From positions 26,430,459 to 26,494,458 of the forward strand of contig CM068319.1 of NCBI GenBank assembly GCA_034766995.1: DNA of 64,000 nt, read 5' to 3'. This DNA comes from Acanthacorydalis orientalis (lineage: Eukaryota > Arthropoda > Insecta > Megaloptera > Corydalidae). This document shows positions 50,584 through 64,000 of the stretch, piece by piece. The translations under genes and the position numbers were made by a program. The notes below the pieces were generated by a model, which was given only the letters and a program-made list of their open reading frames with translations, ran no database searches and had not been told where the DNA came from. Numbering within the stretch: the first letter of the stretch is position 1; the number at the start of each line of letters is the position of its first letter.

Positions 50584-53222
50584 GGTCGATGAGTATATAA
50601 TTGTTCTATATCATATCTTATTTAAAATTAATATCAGTCCATAAAATATGTAGGAAATATCAAATAAACTGCAAAAAATCACATTTTTTTGATATTGCGG
50701 ATAATGCGGATATTTCGTATATGGTGGATATTACGGATATTGCTTATTTTGTGGATATGTAGGATAATTTGGCAACTAATTAATACTGGTCGATTCGTCT
50801 TTTAATGCTTTATGTATATTTCTAGACTAAATTAATATCTGTCCGTAATAAATGTCGGAAATATAATAAAAACCGCAAAAAATCAGCAAAAATTACAGTT
50901 TTTCCTTCATAAAATACCCAAAATGTTATAAAACTAGGAACTATTTCATACTGTTCTATGCGTTATTTAATGTTCTATTTCATACTTGAGTCAAAATTGA
51001 CATCGGTTTATAATAGATACCGAAAAAGTCACAAAAACCGCGAAAAATTAACAAAAATAATGGTTTTTCATGGCTAAAATATCCAAAATGCTATAAAAAT
51101 GGAAACTATTTCATACTATTCGATGCGTATTTTAATATACTATATCATACATGAGTCAAAATTAACATCGGTTCATAATAGATACCAAAAAAGTCACAAA
51201 AACCGCTAAAAATTCGCGAAATTAAAGGTTTTTCATGCCTAAAATATCCAAAATGTTAAAAAAGTGGCAACTATTTCATACTATCCGATGCCTATTTTAA
51301 TGTTCTATATCATAAATGAGACAAAAATAACATCGGTTCATAATGGATACCGAAAAAGTTACAAAAACCGCGAAATATCCGCAAAATATCCGCAAAAAAA
51401 AACGTTTTTCTTGCTTAAAATATCCAAAATGTAAAAAAAATTACAAAAATTTCATACTGTTCGATGCGTATTTTAATGTTCTATATCATAAGATAATAAT
51501 AAATAACAAAAAATAACGAAAACCCCCCCAAATTCGCATTTTTTTGGATTTTGCGGATATGCGGATATGGCGGATACGCAAAAATAAACGTTTTTCTTGC
51601 TTAAAATATCCAAAATGTAAAAAAAATGACAAAAATGTCATAGTTTTCGATGCGTATTCTCATGTTCTATATCATAAGATAATAAAAAATACCAAAAATA
51701 ACTCAAAAACCCCCCAAATTCGCATTTTTTTGGATTTTGCGGATATGCGGATATGGCGGATACGCAAAAATAAACGTTTTTCTTGCTTAAAATATCCAAA
51801 ATGTAAAAAAAATGACAAAAATTTCATACTGTTCGATGCGTATTCTCATGTTCTATATCATAAGATAATAAAAAATACCAAAAATAACTCAAAAAACCCC
51901 CCAAAATCGCATTTTTTTGGATTTTGCGGATATGCGGATATGGCGGATACGCGGATATGGCGGATATGGCGGATACGCGGATATGGCGGATATGCGGATA
52001 TGGCGGATATTGCGGATATGGCGGATATGATATCCGCCGTATCCGCCATATCCGCCATATCCGCAATATCCGCGTATCCGCCATATCCGCATATCCGCAA
52101 AATCCAAAAAAATGCGATTTTGGGGGGTTTTTGAGTTATTTTTGGTATTTTTTATTATCTTATGATATAGAACATGAGAATACGCATCGAACAGTATGAA
52201 ATTTTTGTCATTTTTTTTACATTTTGGATATTTTAAGCAAGAAAAACGTTTATTTTTGCGTATCCGCCATATCCGCATATCCGCAAAATCCAAAAAAATG
52301 CGATTTTGGGGGGTTTTTGAGTTATTTTTGGTATTTTTTATTATCTTATGATATAGAACATGAGAATACGCATCGAACAGTATGAAATTTTTGTCATTTT
52401 TTTTACATTTTGGATATTTTAAGCAAGAAAAACGTTTATTTTTGCGTATCCGCCATATCCGCATATCCGCAAAATCCAAAAAAAGGCGATTTTGGGGGGT
52501 TTTTGAGTTATTTTTGGTATTTTTTATTATCTTATGATATAGAACATGAGAATACGCATCGAACAGTATGAAATTTTTGTCATTTTTTTTACATTTTGGA
52601 TATTTTAAGCAAGAAAAACGTTTATTTTTGCGTATCCGCCATATCCGCATATCCGCAAAATCCAAAAAAAGGCGATTTTGGGGGGTTTTTGAGTTATTTT
52701 TGGTATTTTTTATTATCTTATGATATAGAACATGAGAATACGCATCGAACAGTATGAAATTTTTGTCATTTTTTTTACATTTTGGATATTTTAAGCAAGA
52801 AAAACGTTTATTTTTGCGGATGTTTTGCGGATATTTCGCGGTTTTTGTCACTTTTTCGGTATCAATTATGAACCTATGTTAATTTTGTCTCTTTTACGAT
52901 ATAGAACATGAGAATACGCATCGAACGGTATGAAATAGTTGCTAGTTTTATAACATTTTGCATATTTTATGAAGGAATAACAGAAATTTTTGCAGATATT
53001 TTGCGGTTTTTTTGATATTTCCGACATTTATTATGGACCGATGTTAATTTTGTCTAGAAATATACATAAAGCATTAAAAGACGAATCGACCAGTATTAAC
53101 TAGTTACCAAAATATCCTACATATCAACAAAATAAACCATATCCGCCATATCCTCAATATCCGCCATATCCGCAATATATAAAATATCCAAATTGTTTTA
53201 AAAATGGCAACTATTTCATACC
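50584..53222. repeat. Satellite higher-order unit 5 (2639 bp; 2 left, 3 right 186-bp copies)
   Basis: Right arm carries two copies of the variant AAAAAAAGGCGATTTTGG (52480, 52666) in place of AAAAAAATGCGATTTTGG; this variant is seen only in units 5 to 8 and only in the right arm. Confidence 0.9.
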
Positions 53223-56200
53223 GGTCGATGAGTATATAATTGTTCTATATCATATCTTATTTAAAATTAATATCAGTCCATAAAATATGTAGGAAATATC
53301 AAATAAACTGCAAAAAATCACATTTTTTTGATATTGCGGATAATGCGGATATTTCGTATATGGTGGATATTACGGATATTGCTTATTTTGTGGATATGTA
53401 GGATAATTTGGCAACTAATTAATACTGGTCGATTCGTCTTTTAATGCTTTATGTATATTTCTAGACTAAATTAATATCTGTCCGAAATAAATGTCGGAAA
53501 TATCATAAAAACCGCAAAAAATCAGCAAAAATTACAGTTTTTCCTTCATAAAATACCCAAAATGTTATAAAACTAGCAACTATTTCATACTGTTCTATGC
53601 GTTATTTAATGTTCTATTTCATACTTGAGTCAAAATTGACATCGGTTTATAATAGATACCGAAAAAGTCACAAAAACCGCGAAAAATTAACAAAAATAAT
53701 GGTTTTTCATGGCTAAAATATCCAAAATGCTATAAAAATGGCAACTATTTCATACTATTCGATGCGTATTTTAATATACTATATCATACATGAGTCAAAA
53801 TTAACATCGGTTCATAATAGATACCAAAAAAGTCACAAAAACCGCGAAAAATTCGCGAAATTAAAGGTTTTTCATGCCTAAAATATCCAAAATGTTAAAA
53901 AAGTGGCAACTATTTCATACTATCCGATGCCTATTTTAATGTTCTATATCATAAATGAGACAAAAATAACATCGGTTCATAATGGATACCGAAAAAGTTA
54001 CAAAAACCGCGAAATATCCGCAAAATATCCGCAAAAAAAAACGTTTTTCTTGCTTAAAATATCCAAAATGTAAAAAAAATTACAAAAATTTCATACTGTT
54101 CGATGCGTATTTTAATGTTCTATATCATAAGATAATAATAAATAACAAAAAATAACGAAAACCCCCCCAAATTCGCATTTTTTTGGATTTTGCGGATATG
54201 CGGATATGGCGGATACGCAAAAATAAACGTTTTTCTTGCTTAAAATATCCAAAATGTAAAAAAAATGACAAAAATGTCATACTGTTCGATGCGTATTCTC
54301 ATGTTCTATATCATAAGATAATAAAAAATACCAAAAATAACTCAAAAACCCCCCAAATTCGCATTTTTTTGGATTTTGCGGATATGCGGATATGGCGGAT
54401 ACGCAAAAATAAACGTTTTTCTTGCTTAAAATATCCAAAATGTAAAAAAAATGACAAAAATGTCATAGTTTTCGATGCGTATTCTCATGTTCTATATCAT
54501 AAGATAATAAAAAATACCAAAAATAACTCAAAAACCCCCCAAATTCGCATTTTTTTGGATTTTGCGGATATGCGGATATGGCGGATACGCAAAAATAAAC
54601 GTTTTTCTTGCTTAAAATATCCAAAATGTAAAAAAAATGACAAAAATTTCATACTGTTCGATGCGTATTCTCATGTTCTATATCATAAGATAATAAAAAA
54701 TACCAAAAATAACTCAAAAACCCCCCAAAATCGCATTTTTTTGGATTTTGCGGATATGCGGATATGGCGGATACGCGGATATGGCGGATACGCGGATATG
54801 GCGGATATGCGGATATGGCGGATATTGCGGATATGGCGGATATGATATCCGCCGTATCCGCCATATCCGCAATATCCGCCATATCCGCAATATCCGCGTA
54901 TCCGCCATATCCGCATATCCGCAAAATCCAAAAAAATGCGATTTTGGGGGGTTTTTGAGTTATTTTTGGTATTTTTTATTATCTTATGATATAGAACATG
55001 AGAATACGCATCGAACAGTATGAAATTTTTGCTATTTTTTTTACATTTTGGATATTTTAAGCAAGAAAAACGTTTATTTTTGCGTATCCGCCATATCCGC
55101 ATATCCGCAAAATCCAAAAAAATGCGATTTTGGGGGGTTTTTGAGTTATTTTTGGTATTTTTTATTATCTTATGATATAGAACATGAGAATACGCATCGA
55201 ACAGTATGAAATTTTTGTCATTTTTTTTACATTTTGGATATTTTAAGCAAGAAAAACGTTTATTTTTGCGTATCCGCCATATCCGCATATCCGCAAAATC
55301 CAAAAAAATGCGAATTTGGGGGGTTTTTGAGTTATTTTTGGTATTTTTTATTATCTTATGATATAGAACATGAGAATACGCATCGAACAGTATGAAATTT
55401 TTGTCATTTTTTTTACATTTTGGATATTTTAAGCAAGAAAAACGTTTATTTTTGCGTATCCGCCATATCCGCATATCCGCAAAATCCAAAAAAAGGCGAT
55501 TTTGGGGGGTTTTTGAGTTATTTTTGGTATTTTTTATTATCTTATGATATAGAACATGAGAATACGCATCGAACAGTATGAAATTTTTGTCATTTTTTTT
55601 ACATTTTGGATATTTTAAGCAAGAAAAACGTTTATTTTTGCGTATCCGCCATATCCGCATATCCGCAAAATCCAAAAAAATGCGAATTTGGGGGGTTTTT
55701 GAGTTATTTTTGGTATTTTTTATTATCTTATGATATAGAACATGAGAATACGCATCGAACAGTATGACATTTTTGTCATTTTTTTTACATTTTGGATATT
55801 TTAAGCAAGAAAAACGTTTATTTTTGCGGATGTTTTGCGGATATTTCGCGGTTTTTGTCACTTTTTCGGTATCAATTATGAACCTATGTTAATTTTGTCT
55901 CTTTTACGATATAGAACATGAGAATACGCATCGAACGGTATGAAATAGTTGCTAGTTTTATAACATTTTGCATATTTTATGAAGGAATAACAGAAATTTT
56001 TGCAGATATTTTGCGGTTTTTTTTGATATTTCCGACATTTATTATGGACCGATGTTAATTTTGTCTAGAAATATACATAAAGCATTAAAAGACGAATCGA
56101 CCAGTATTAACTAGTTACCAAAATATCCTACATATCAACAAAATAAACCATATCCGCCATATCCTCAATATCCGCCATATCCGCAATATATAAAATATCC

Positions 56201-56233
56201 AAATTGTTTTAAAAATGGCAACTATTTCATACC
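53223..56233. repeat. Satellite higher-order unit 6 (3011 bp; 3 left, 4 right 186-bp copies)
   Basis: Left copies begin near 54185, 54371 and 54557; right copies near 55080, 55265, 55450 and 55637. From here on the outer left arm reads TGTCCGAAATAAATG instead of the TGTCCGTAATAAATG of units 1 to 5. Confidence 0.9.
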
Positions 56234-59067
56234 GGTCGATGAGTATATAATTGTTCTATATCATATCTTATTTAAAATTAATATCAGTCCATAAAATATG
56301 TAGGAAATATCAAATAAACTGCAAAAAATCACATTTTTTTGATATTGCGGATAATGCGGATATTTCGTATATGGTGGATATTACGGATATTGCTTATTTT
56401 GTGGATATGTAGGATAATTTGGCAACTAATTAATACTGGTCGATTCGTCTTTTAATGCTTTATGTATATTTCTAGACTAAATTAATATCTGTCCGAAATA
56501 AATGTCGGAAATATCATAAAAACCGCAAAAAATCAGCAAAAATTACAGTTTTTCCTTCATAAAATACCCAAAATGTTATAAAACTAGCAACTATTTCATA
56601 CTGTTCTATGCGTTATTTAATGTTCTATTTCATACTTGAGTCAAAATTGACATCGGTTTATAATAGATACCGAAAAAGTCACAAAAACCGCGAAAAATTA
56701 ACAAAAATAATGGTTTTTCATGGCTAAAATATCCAAAATGCTATAAAAATGGCAACTATTTCATACTATTCGATGCGTATTTTAATATACTATATCATAC
56801 ATGAGTCAAAATTAACATCGGTTCATAATAGATACCAAAAAAGTCACAAAAACCGCGAAAAATTCGCGAAATTAAAGGTTTTTCATGCCTAAAATATCCA
56901 AAATGTTAAAAAAGTGGCAACTATTTCATACTATCCGATGCCTATTTTAATGTTCTATATCATAAATGAGACAAAAATAACATCGGTTCATAATGGATAC
57001 CGAAAAAGTTACAAAAACCGCGAAATATCCGCAAAATATCCGCAAAAAAAAACGTTTTTCTTGCTTAAAATATCCAAAATGTAAAAAAAATTACAAAAAT
57101 TTCATACTGTTCGATGCGTATTTTAATGTTCTATATCATAAGATAATAATAAATAACAAAAAATAACGAAAACCCCCCCAAATTCGCATTTTTTTGGATT
57201 TTGCGGATATGCGGATATGGCGGATACGCAAAAATAAACGTTTTTCTTGCTTAAAATATCCAAAATGTAAAAAAAATGACAAAAATGTCATACTGTTCGA
57301 TGCGTATTCTCATGTTCTATATCATAAGATAATAAAAAATACCAAAAATAACTCAAAAACCCCCCAAATTCGCATTTTTTTTGGATTTTGCGGATATGCG
57401 GATATGGCGGATACGCAAAAATAAACGTTTTTCTTGCTTAAAATATCCAAAATGTAAAAAAAATGACAAAAATGTCATAGTTTTCGATGCGTATTCTCAT
57501 GTTCTATATCATAAGATAATAAAAAATACCAAAAATAACTCAAAAACCCCCCAAATTCGCATTTTTTTGGATTTTGCGGATATGCGGATATGGCGGATAC
57601 GCAAAAATAAACGTTTTTCTTGCTTAAAATATCCAAAATGTAAAAAAAATGACAAAAATTTCATACTGTTCGATGCGTATTCTCATGTTCTATATCATAA
57701 GATAATAAAAAATACCAAAAATAACTCAAAAACCCCCCAAAATCGCATTTTTTTGGATTTTGCGGATATGCGGATATGGCGGATACGCGGATATGGCGGA
57801 TATGGCGGATACGCGGATATGGCGGATATGCGGATATGGCGGATATTGCGGATATGGCGGATATGATATCCGCCGTTTCCGCCATATCCGCAATATCCGC
57901 CATATCCGCAATATCCGCGTATCCGCCATATCCGCATATCCGCAAAATCCAAAAAAATGCGATTTTGGGGGGTTTTTGAGTTATTTTTGGTATTTTTTAT
58001 TATCTTATGATATAGAACATGAGAATACGCATCGAACAGTATGAAATTTTTGTCATTTTTTTTACATTTTGGATATTTTAAGCAAGAAAAACGTTTATTT
58101 TTGCGTATCCGCCATATCCGCATATCCGCAAAATCCAAAAAAATGCGAATTTGGGGGGTTTTTGAGTTATTTTTGGTATTTTTTATTATCTTATGATATA
58201 GAACATGAGAATACGCATCGAACAGTATGAAATTTTTGTCATTTTTTTTACATTTTGGATATTTTAAGCAAGAAAAACGTTTATTTTTGCGTATCCGCCA
58301 TATCCGCATATCCGCAAAATCCAAAAAAATGCGATTTTGGGGGGTTTTTGAGTTATTTTTGGTATTTTTTATTATCTTATGATATAGAACATGAGAATAC
58401 GCATCGAACAGTATGAAATTTTTGTCATTTTTTTTACATTTTGGATATTTTAAGCAAGAAAAACGTTTATTTTTGCGTATCCGCCATATCCGCATATCCG
58501 CAAAATCCAAAAAAAGGCGATTTTGGGGGGTTTTTGAGTTATTTTTGGTATTTTTTATTATCTTATGATATAGAACATGAGAATACGCATCGAACAGTAT
58601 GAAATTTTTGTCATTTTTTTTACATTTTGGATATTTTAAGCAAGAAAAACGTTTATTTTTGCGGATGTTTTGCGGATATTTCGCGGTTTTTGTCACTTTT
58701 TCGGTATCAATTATGAACCTATGTTAATTTTGTCTCTTTTACGATATAGAACATGAGAATACGCATCGAACGGTATGAAATAGTTGCTAGTTTTATAACA
58801 TTTTGCATATTTTATGAAGGAATAACAGAAATTTTTGCAGATATTTTGCGGTTTTTTTGATATTTCCGACATTTATTATGGACCGATGTTAATTTTGTCT
58901 AGAAATATACATAAAGCATTAAAAGACGAATCGACCAGTATTAACTAGTTACCAAAATATCCTACATATCAACAAAATAAACCATATCCGCTATATCCTC
59001 AATATCCGCCATATCCGCAATATATAAAATATCCAAATTGTTTTAAAAATGGCAACTATTTCATACC
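56234..59067. repeat. Satellite higher-order unit 7 (2834 bp; 3 left, 3 right 186-bp copies)
   Basis: Symmetric unit. The 186-bp copies next to the core on the two sides are, base for base as far as I compared them, reverse complements. Length and copy number equal those of unit 8. Confidence 0.9.
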
Positions 59068-61901
59068 GGTCGATGAGTATATAATTGTTCTATATCATAT
59101 CTTATTTAAAATTAATATCAGTCCATAAAATATGTAGGAAATATCAAATAAACTGCAAAAAATCACATTTTTTTGATATTGCGGATAATGCGGATATTTC
59201 GTATATGGTGGATATTACGGATATTGCTTATTTTGTGGATATGTAGGATAATTTGGCAACTAATTAATACTGGTCGATTCGTCTTTTAATGCTTTATGTA
59301 TATTTCTAGACTAAATTAATATCTGTCCGAAATAAATGTCGGAAATATCATAAAAACCGCAAAAAATCAGCAAAAATTACAGTTTTTCCTTCATAAAATA
59401 CCCAAAATGTTATAAAACTAGCAACTATTTCATACTGTTCTATGCGTTATTTAATGTTCTATTTCATACTTGAGTCAAAATTGACATCGGTTTATAATAG
59501 ATACCGAAAAAGTCACAAAAACCGCGAAAAATTAACAAAAATAATGGTTTTTCATGGCTAAAATATCCAAAATGCTATAAAAATGGCAACTATTTCATAC
59601 TATTCGATGCGTATTTTAATATACTATATCATACATGAGTCAAAATTAACATCGGTTCATAATAGATACCAAAAAAGTCACAAAAACCGCGAAAAATTCG
59701 CGAAATTAAAGGTTTTTCATGCCTAAAATATCCAAAATGTTAAAAAAGTGGCAACTATTTCATACTATCCGATGCCTATTTTAATGTTCTATATCATAAA
59801 TGAGACAAAAATAACATCGGTTCATAATGGATACCGAAAAAGTTACAAAAACCGCGAAATATCCGCAAAATATCCGCAAAAAAAAACGTTTTTCTTGCTT
59901 AAAATATCCAAAATGTAAAAAAAATTACAAAAATTTCATACTGTTCGATGCGTATTTTAATGTTCTATATCATAAGATAATAATAAATAACAAAAAATAA
60001 CGAAAAACCCCCAAAAATCGCATTTTTTTTGGATTTTGCGGATATGCGGATATGGCGGATACGCAAAAATAAACGTTTTTCTTGCTTAAAATATCCAAAA
60101 TGTAAAAAAAATGACAAAAATGTCATACTGTTCGATGCGTATTCTCATGTTCTATATCATAAGATAATAAAAAATACCAAAAATAACTCAAAAACCCCCC
60201 AAATTCGCATTTTTTTGGATTTTGCGGATATGCGGATATGGCGGATACGCAAAAATAAACGTTTTTCTTGCTTAAAATATCCAAAATGTAAAAAAAATGA
60301 CAAAAATGTCATAGTTTTCGATGCGTATTCTCATGTTCTATATCATAAGATAATAAAAAATACCAAAAATAACTCAAAAACCCCCCAAATTCGCATTTTT
60401 TTGGATTTTGCGGATATGCGGATATGGCGGATACGCAAAAATAAACGTTTTTCTTGCTTAAAATATCCAAAATGTAAAAAAAATGACAAAAATTTCATAC
60501 TGTTCGATGCGTATTCTCATGTTCTATATCATAAGATAATAAAAAATACCAAAAATAACTCAAAAACCCCCCAAAATCGCATTTTTTTGGATTTTGCGGA
60601 TATGCGGATATGGCGGATACGCGGATATGGCGGATATGGCGGATACGCGGATATGGCGGATATGCGGATATGGCGGATATTGCGGATATGGCGGATATGA
60701 TATCCGCCGTATCCGCCATATCCGCAATATCCGCCATATCCGCAATATCCGCGTATCCGCCATATCCGCATATCCGCAAAATCCAAAAAAATGCGATTTT
60801 GGGGGGTTTTTGAGTTATTTTTGGTATTTTTTATTATCTTATGATATAGAACATGAGAATACGCATCGAACAGTATGAAATTTTTGTCATTTTTTTTACA
60901 TTTTGGATATTTTAAGCAAGAAAAACGTTTATTTTTGCGTATCCGCCATATCCGCATATCTGCAAAATCCAAAAAAATGCGAATTTGGGGGGTTTTTGAG
61001 TTATTTTTGGTATTTTTTATTATCTTATGATATAGAACATGAGAATACGCATCGAACAGTATGAAATTTTTGTCATTTTTTTTACATTTTGGATATTTTA
61101 AGCAAGAAAAACGTTTATTTTTGCGTATCCGCCATATCCGCATATCCGCAAAATCCAAAAAAATGCGATTTTGGGGTGTTTTTGAGTTATTTTTGGTATT
61201 TTTTATTATCTTATGATATAGAACATGAGAATACGCATCGAACAGTATGAAATTTTTGTCATTTTTTTTACATTTTGGATATTTTAAGCAAGAAAAACGT
61301 TTATTTTTGCGTATCCGCCATATCCGCATATCCGCAAAATCCAAAAAAAGGCGATTTTGGGGGGTTTTTGAGTTATTTTTGGTATTTTTTATTATCTTAT
61401 GATATAGAACATGAGAATACGCATCGAACAGTATGAAATTTTTGTCATTTTTTTTACATTTTGGATATTTTAAGCAAGAAAAACGTTTATTTTTGCGGAT
61501 GTTTTGCGGATATTTCGCGGTTTTTGTCACTTTTTCGGTATCAATTATGAACCTATGTTAATTTTGTCTCTTTTACGATATAGAACATGAGAATACGCAT
61601 CGAACGGTATGAAATAGTTGCTAGTTTTATAACATTTTGCATATTTTATGAAGGAATAACAGAAATTTTTGCAGATATTTTGCGGTTTTTTTGATATTTC
61701 CGACATTTATTATGGACCGATGTTAATTTTGTCTAGAAATATACATAAAGCATTAAAAGACGAATCGACCAGTATTAACTAGTTACCAAAATATCCTACA
61801 TATCAACAAAATAAACCATATCCGCCATATCCTCAATATCCGCCATATCCGCAATATATAAAATATCCAAATTGTTTTAAAAATGGCAACTATTTCATAC
61901 C
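59068..61901. repeat. Satellite higher-order unit 8 (2834 bp; 3 left, 3 right 186-bp copies)
   Basis: Same length and arrangement as unit 7, with only scattered differences (for example CCCCCAAAAATCGC near 60007 in place of CCCCCCCAAATTCGC). The two are very recent copies of each other. Confidence 0.9.
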
Positions 61902-64000
61902 GGTCGATGAGTATATAATTGTTCTATATCATATCTTATTTAAAATTAATATCAGTCCATAAAATATGTAGGAAATATCAAATAAACTGCAAAAAATCAC
62001 ATTTTTTTGATATTGCGGATAATGCGGATATTTCGTATATGGTGGATATTACGGATATTGCTTATTTTGTGGATATGTAGGATAATTTGGCAACTAATTA
62101 ATACTGGTCGATTCGTCTTTTAATGCTTTATGTATATTTCTAGACTAAATTAATATCTGTCCGAAATAAATGTCGGAAATATCATAAAAACCGCAAAAAA
62201 TCAGCAAAAATTACAGTTTTTCCTTCATAAAATACCCAAAATGTTATAAAACTAGCAACTATTTCATACTGTTCTATGCGTTATTTAATGTTCTATTTCA
62301 TACTTGAGTCAAAATTGACATCGGTTTATAATAGATACCGAAAAAGTCACAAAAACCGCGAAAAATTAACAAAAATAATGGTTTTTCATGGCTAAAATAT
62401 CCAAAATGCTATAAAAATGGCAACTATTTCATACTATTCGATGCGTATTTTAATATACTATATCATACATGAGTCAAAATTAACATCGGTTCATAATAGA
62501 TACCAAAAAAGTCACAAAAACCGCGAAAAATTCGCGAAATTAAAGGTTTTTCATGCCTAAAATATCCAAAATGTTAAAAAAGTGGCAACTATTTCATACT
62601 ATCCGATGCCTATTTTAATGTTCTATATCATAAATGAGACAAAAATAACATCGGTTCATAATGGATACCGAAAAAGTTACAAAAACCGCGAAATATCCGC
62701 AAAATATCCGCAAAAAAAAACGTTTTTCTTGCTTAAAATATCCAAAATGTAAAAAAAATTACAAAAATTTCATACTGTTCGATGCGTATTTTAATGTTCT
62801 ATATCATAAGATAATAATAAATAACAAAAAATAACGAAAAACCCCCAAAAATCGCATTTTTTTGGATTTTGCGGAAATGCGGATATGGCGGATACGCAAA
62901 AATAAACGTTTTTCTTGCTTAAAATATCCAAAATGTAAAAAAAATGACAAAAATGTCATACTGTTCGATGCGTATTCTCATGTTCTATATCATAAGATAA
63001 TAAAAAATACCAAAAATAACTCAAAAACCCCCCAAATTCGCATTTTTTTGGATTTTGCGGATATGCGGATATGGCGGATACGCAAAAATAAACGTTTTTC
63101 TTGCTTAAAATATCCAAAATGTAAAAAAAATGACAAAAATGTCATAGTTTTCGATGCGTATTCTCATGTTCTATATCATAAGATAATAAAAAATACCAAA
63201 AATAACTCAAAACCCCCCAAATTCGCATTTTTTTGGATTTTGCGGATATGCGGATATGGCGGATACGCAAAAATAAACGTTTTTCTTGCTTAAAATATCC
63301 AAAATGTAAAAAAAATGACAAAAATTTCATACTGTTCGATGCGTATTCTCATGTTCTATATCATAAGATAATAAAAAATACCAAAAATAACTCAAAAACC
63401 CCCCAAAATCGCATTTTTTTGGATTTTGCGGATATGCGGATATGGCGGATACGCGGATATGGCGGATATGGCGGATACGCGGATATGGCGGATATGCGGA
63501 TATGGCGGATATTGCGGATATGGCGGATATGATATCCGCCGTATCCGCCATATCCGCAATATCCGCCATATCCGCAATATCCGCGTATCCGCCATATCCG
63601 CATATCCGCAAAATCCAAAAAAATGCGATTTTGGGGGGTTTTTGAGTTATTTTTGGTATTTTTTATTATCTTATGATATAGAACATGAGAATACGCATCG
63701 AACAGTATGAAATTTTTGTCATTTTTTTTACATTTTGGATATTTTAAGCAAGAAAAACGTTTATTTTTGCGTATCCGCCATATCCGCATATCCGCAAAAT
63801 CCAAAAAAATGCGAATTTGGGGGGTTTTTGAGTTATTTTTGGTATTTTTTATTATCTTATGATATAGAACATGAGAATACGCATCGAACAGTATGAAATT
63901 TTTGTCATTTTTTTTACATTTTGGATATTTTAAGCAAGAAAAACGTTTATTTTTGCGTATCCGCCATATCCGCATATCCGCAAAATCCAAAAAAATGCGA
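61902..64000. repeat. Satellite higher-order unit 9 (cut by window end)
   Basis: Left arm with three 186-bp copies (62864, 63049, 63236), core at about 63421-63616, then at least two right-arm copies. The array continues beyond the window. A GATATG to GAAATG change at about 62876 is private to this unit. Confidence 0.9.

Noticed and set aside
42081..63990. About fifty long open frames on both strands in the satellite (peptides rich in RIWRI, GYGGY, ISAISA, YPPYP or KNKRFSCLKYPKC)
   Set aside because: They are translations of the 9-mer and the 186-bp subrepeat in all frames. Mirror-image frames occur on both strands because the units are palindromes, and copies vary at amino-acid-changing sites.
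39740..64000. Possible CRISPR array or bacterial repeat
   Set aside because: Repeats have no unique spacers, periods are 9, 165 and 186 bp, and the neighbouring genes are spliced eukaryotic genes.
39740..64000. Telomeric array
   Set aside because: No TTAGG or related telomere tandem repeat is present.

Overview
The window is AT-rich, intron-rich nuclear DNA of an animal, almost certainly an insect and probably a hymenopteran (bee, wasp or ant). The grounds are a CYP9-type cytochrome P450, SLC5 genes of the insect multivitamin/monocarboxylate-transporter-like type, a mariner relic, introns with GT..AG borders and very many long (TA)n tracts. The order is an inference; nothing in the sequence names the species.

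Layout. (1) 344-1862, plus strand: the last three exons of a CYP9-like P450 whose 5' part lies left of the window. (2) 3067-3226, minus strand: a single N-terminal exon of a probable AAAP-type amino acid transporter with no visible partner exons. (3) 6917-7718: an internally deleted, frameshifted mariner transposon with recognisable terminal inverted repeats. (4) 10374-19847: a complete 13-exon SLC5 sodium-coupled solute transporter of 614 aa. (5) 23841-28842: a strongly diverged tandem paralogue of it with all 13 exons, all intron phases and an open frame of 597 aa. (6) 31529-36109: a complete 7-exon mitochondrial glutamate carrier (SLC25A22/GC1 type) of 315 aa, with a candidate 5' non-coding exon near 30094-30148. 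A short MADE1-like mariner MITE lies at 31326-31405, just upstream of its first coding exon.

From about 39.7 kb to the right edge there are no genes. The sequence is a complex satellite: a 9-bp minisatellite (ATATCCGCC-like) edge, then diverged ~165-bp monomers, then nine higher-order units (the ninth cut by the window end). Each unit is itself a large inverted repeat. It has a 9-mer palindromic core, flanked by variable numbers of a 186-bp subrepeat on both sides in opposite orientation, then outer arms built from ~165-bp monomers. Unit length follows about 1.71 kb + n x 186 bp, with small 9-bp steps from the core. The core of unit 2 is exactly inverted relative to unit 3. The long open frames in this region come from the 186-bp (62-codon) period and are not supported as genes.

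The three transporters act in different places: the SLC5 pair at the plasma membrane, the glutamate carrier in the inner mitochondrial membrane. I see no evidence that the genes form one pathway. The most unusual item is the palindromic satellite and its inversion and copy-number behaviour.
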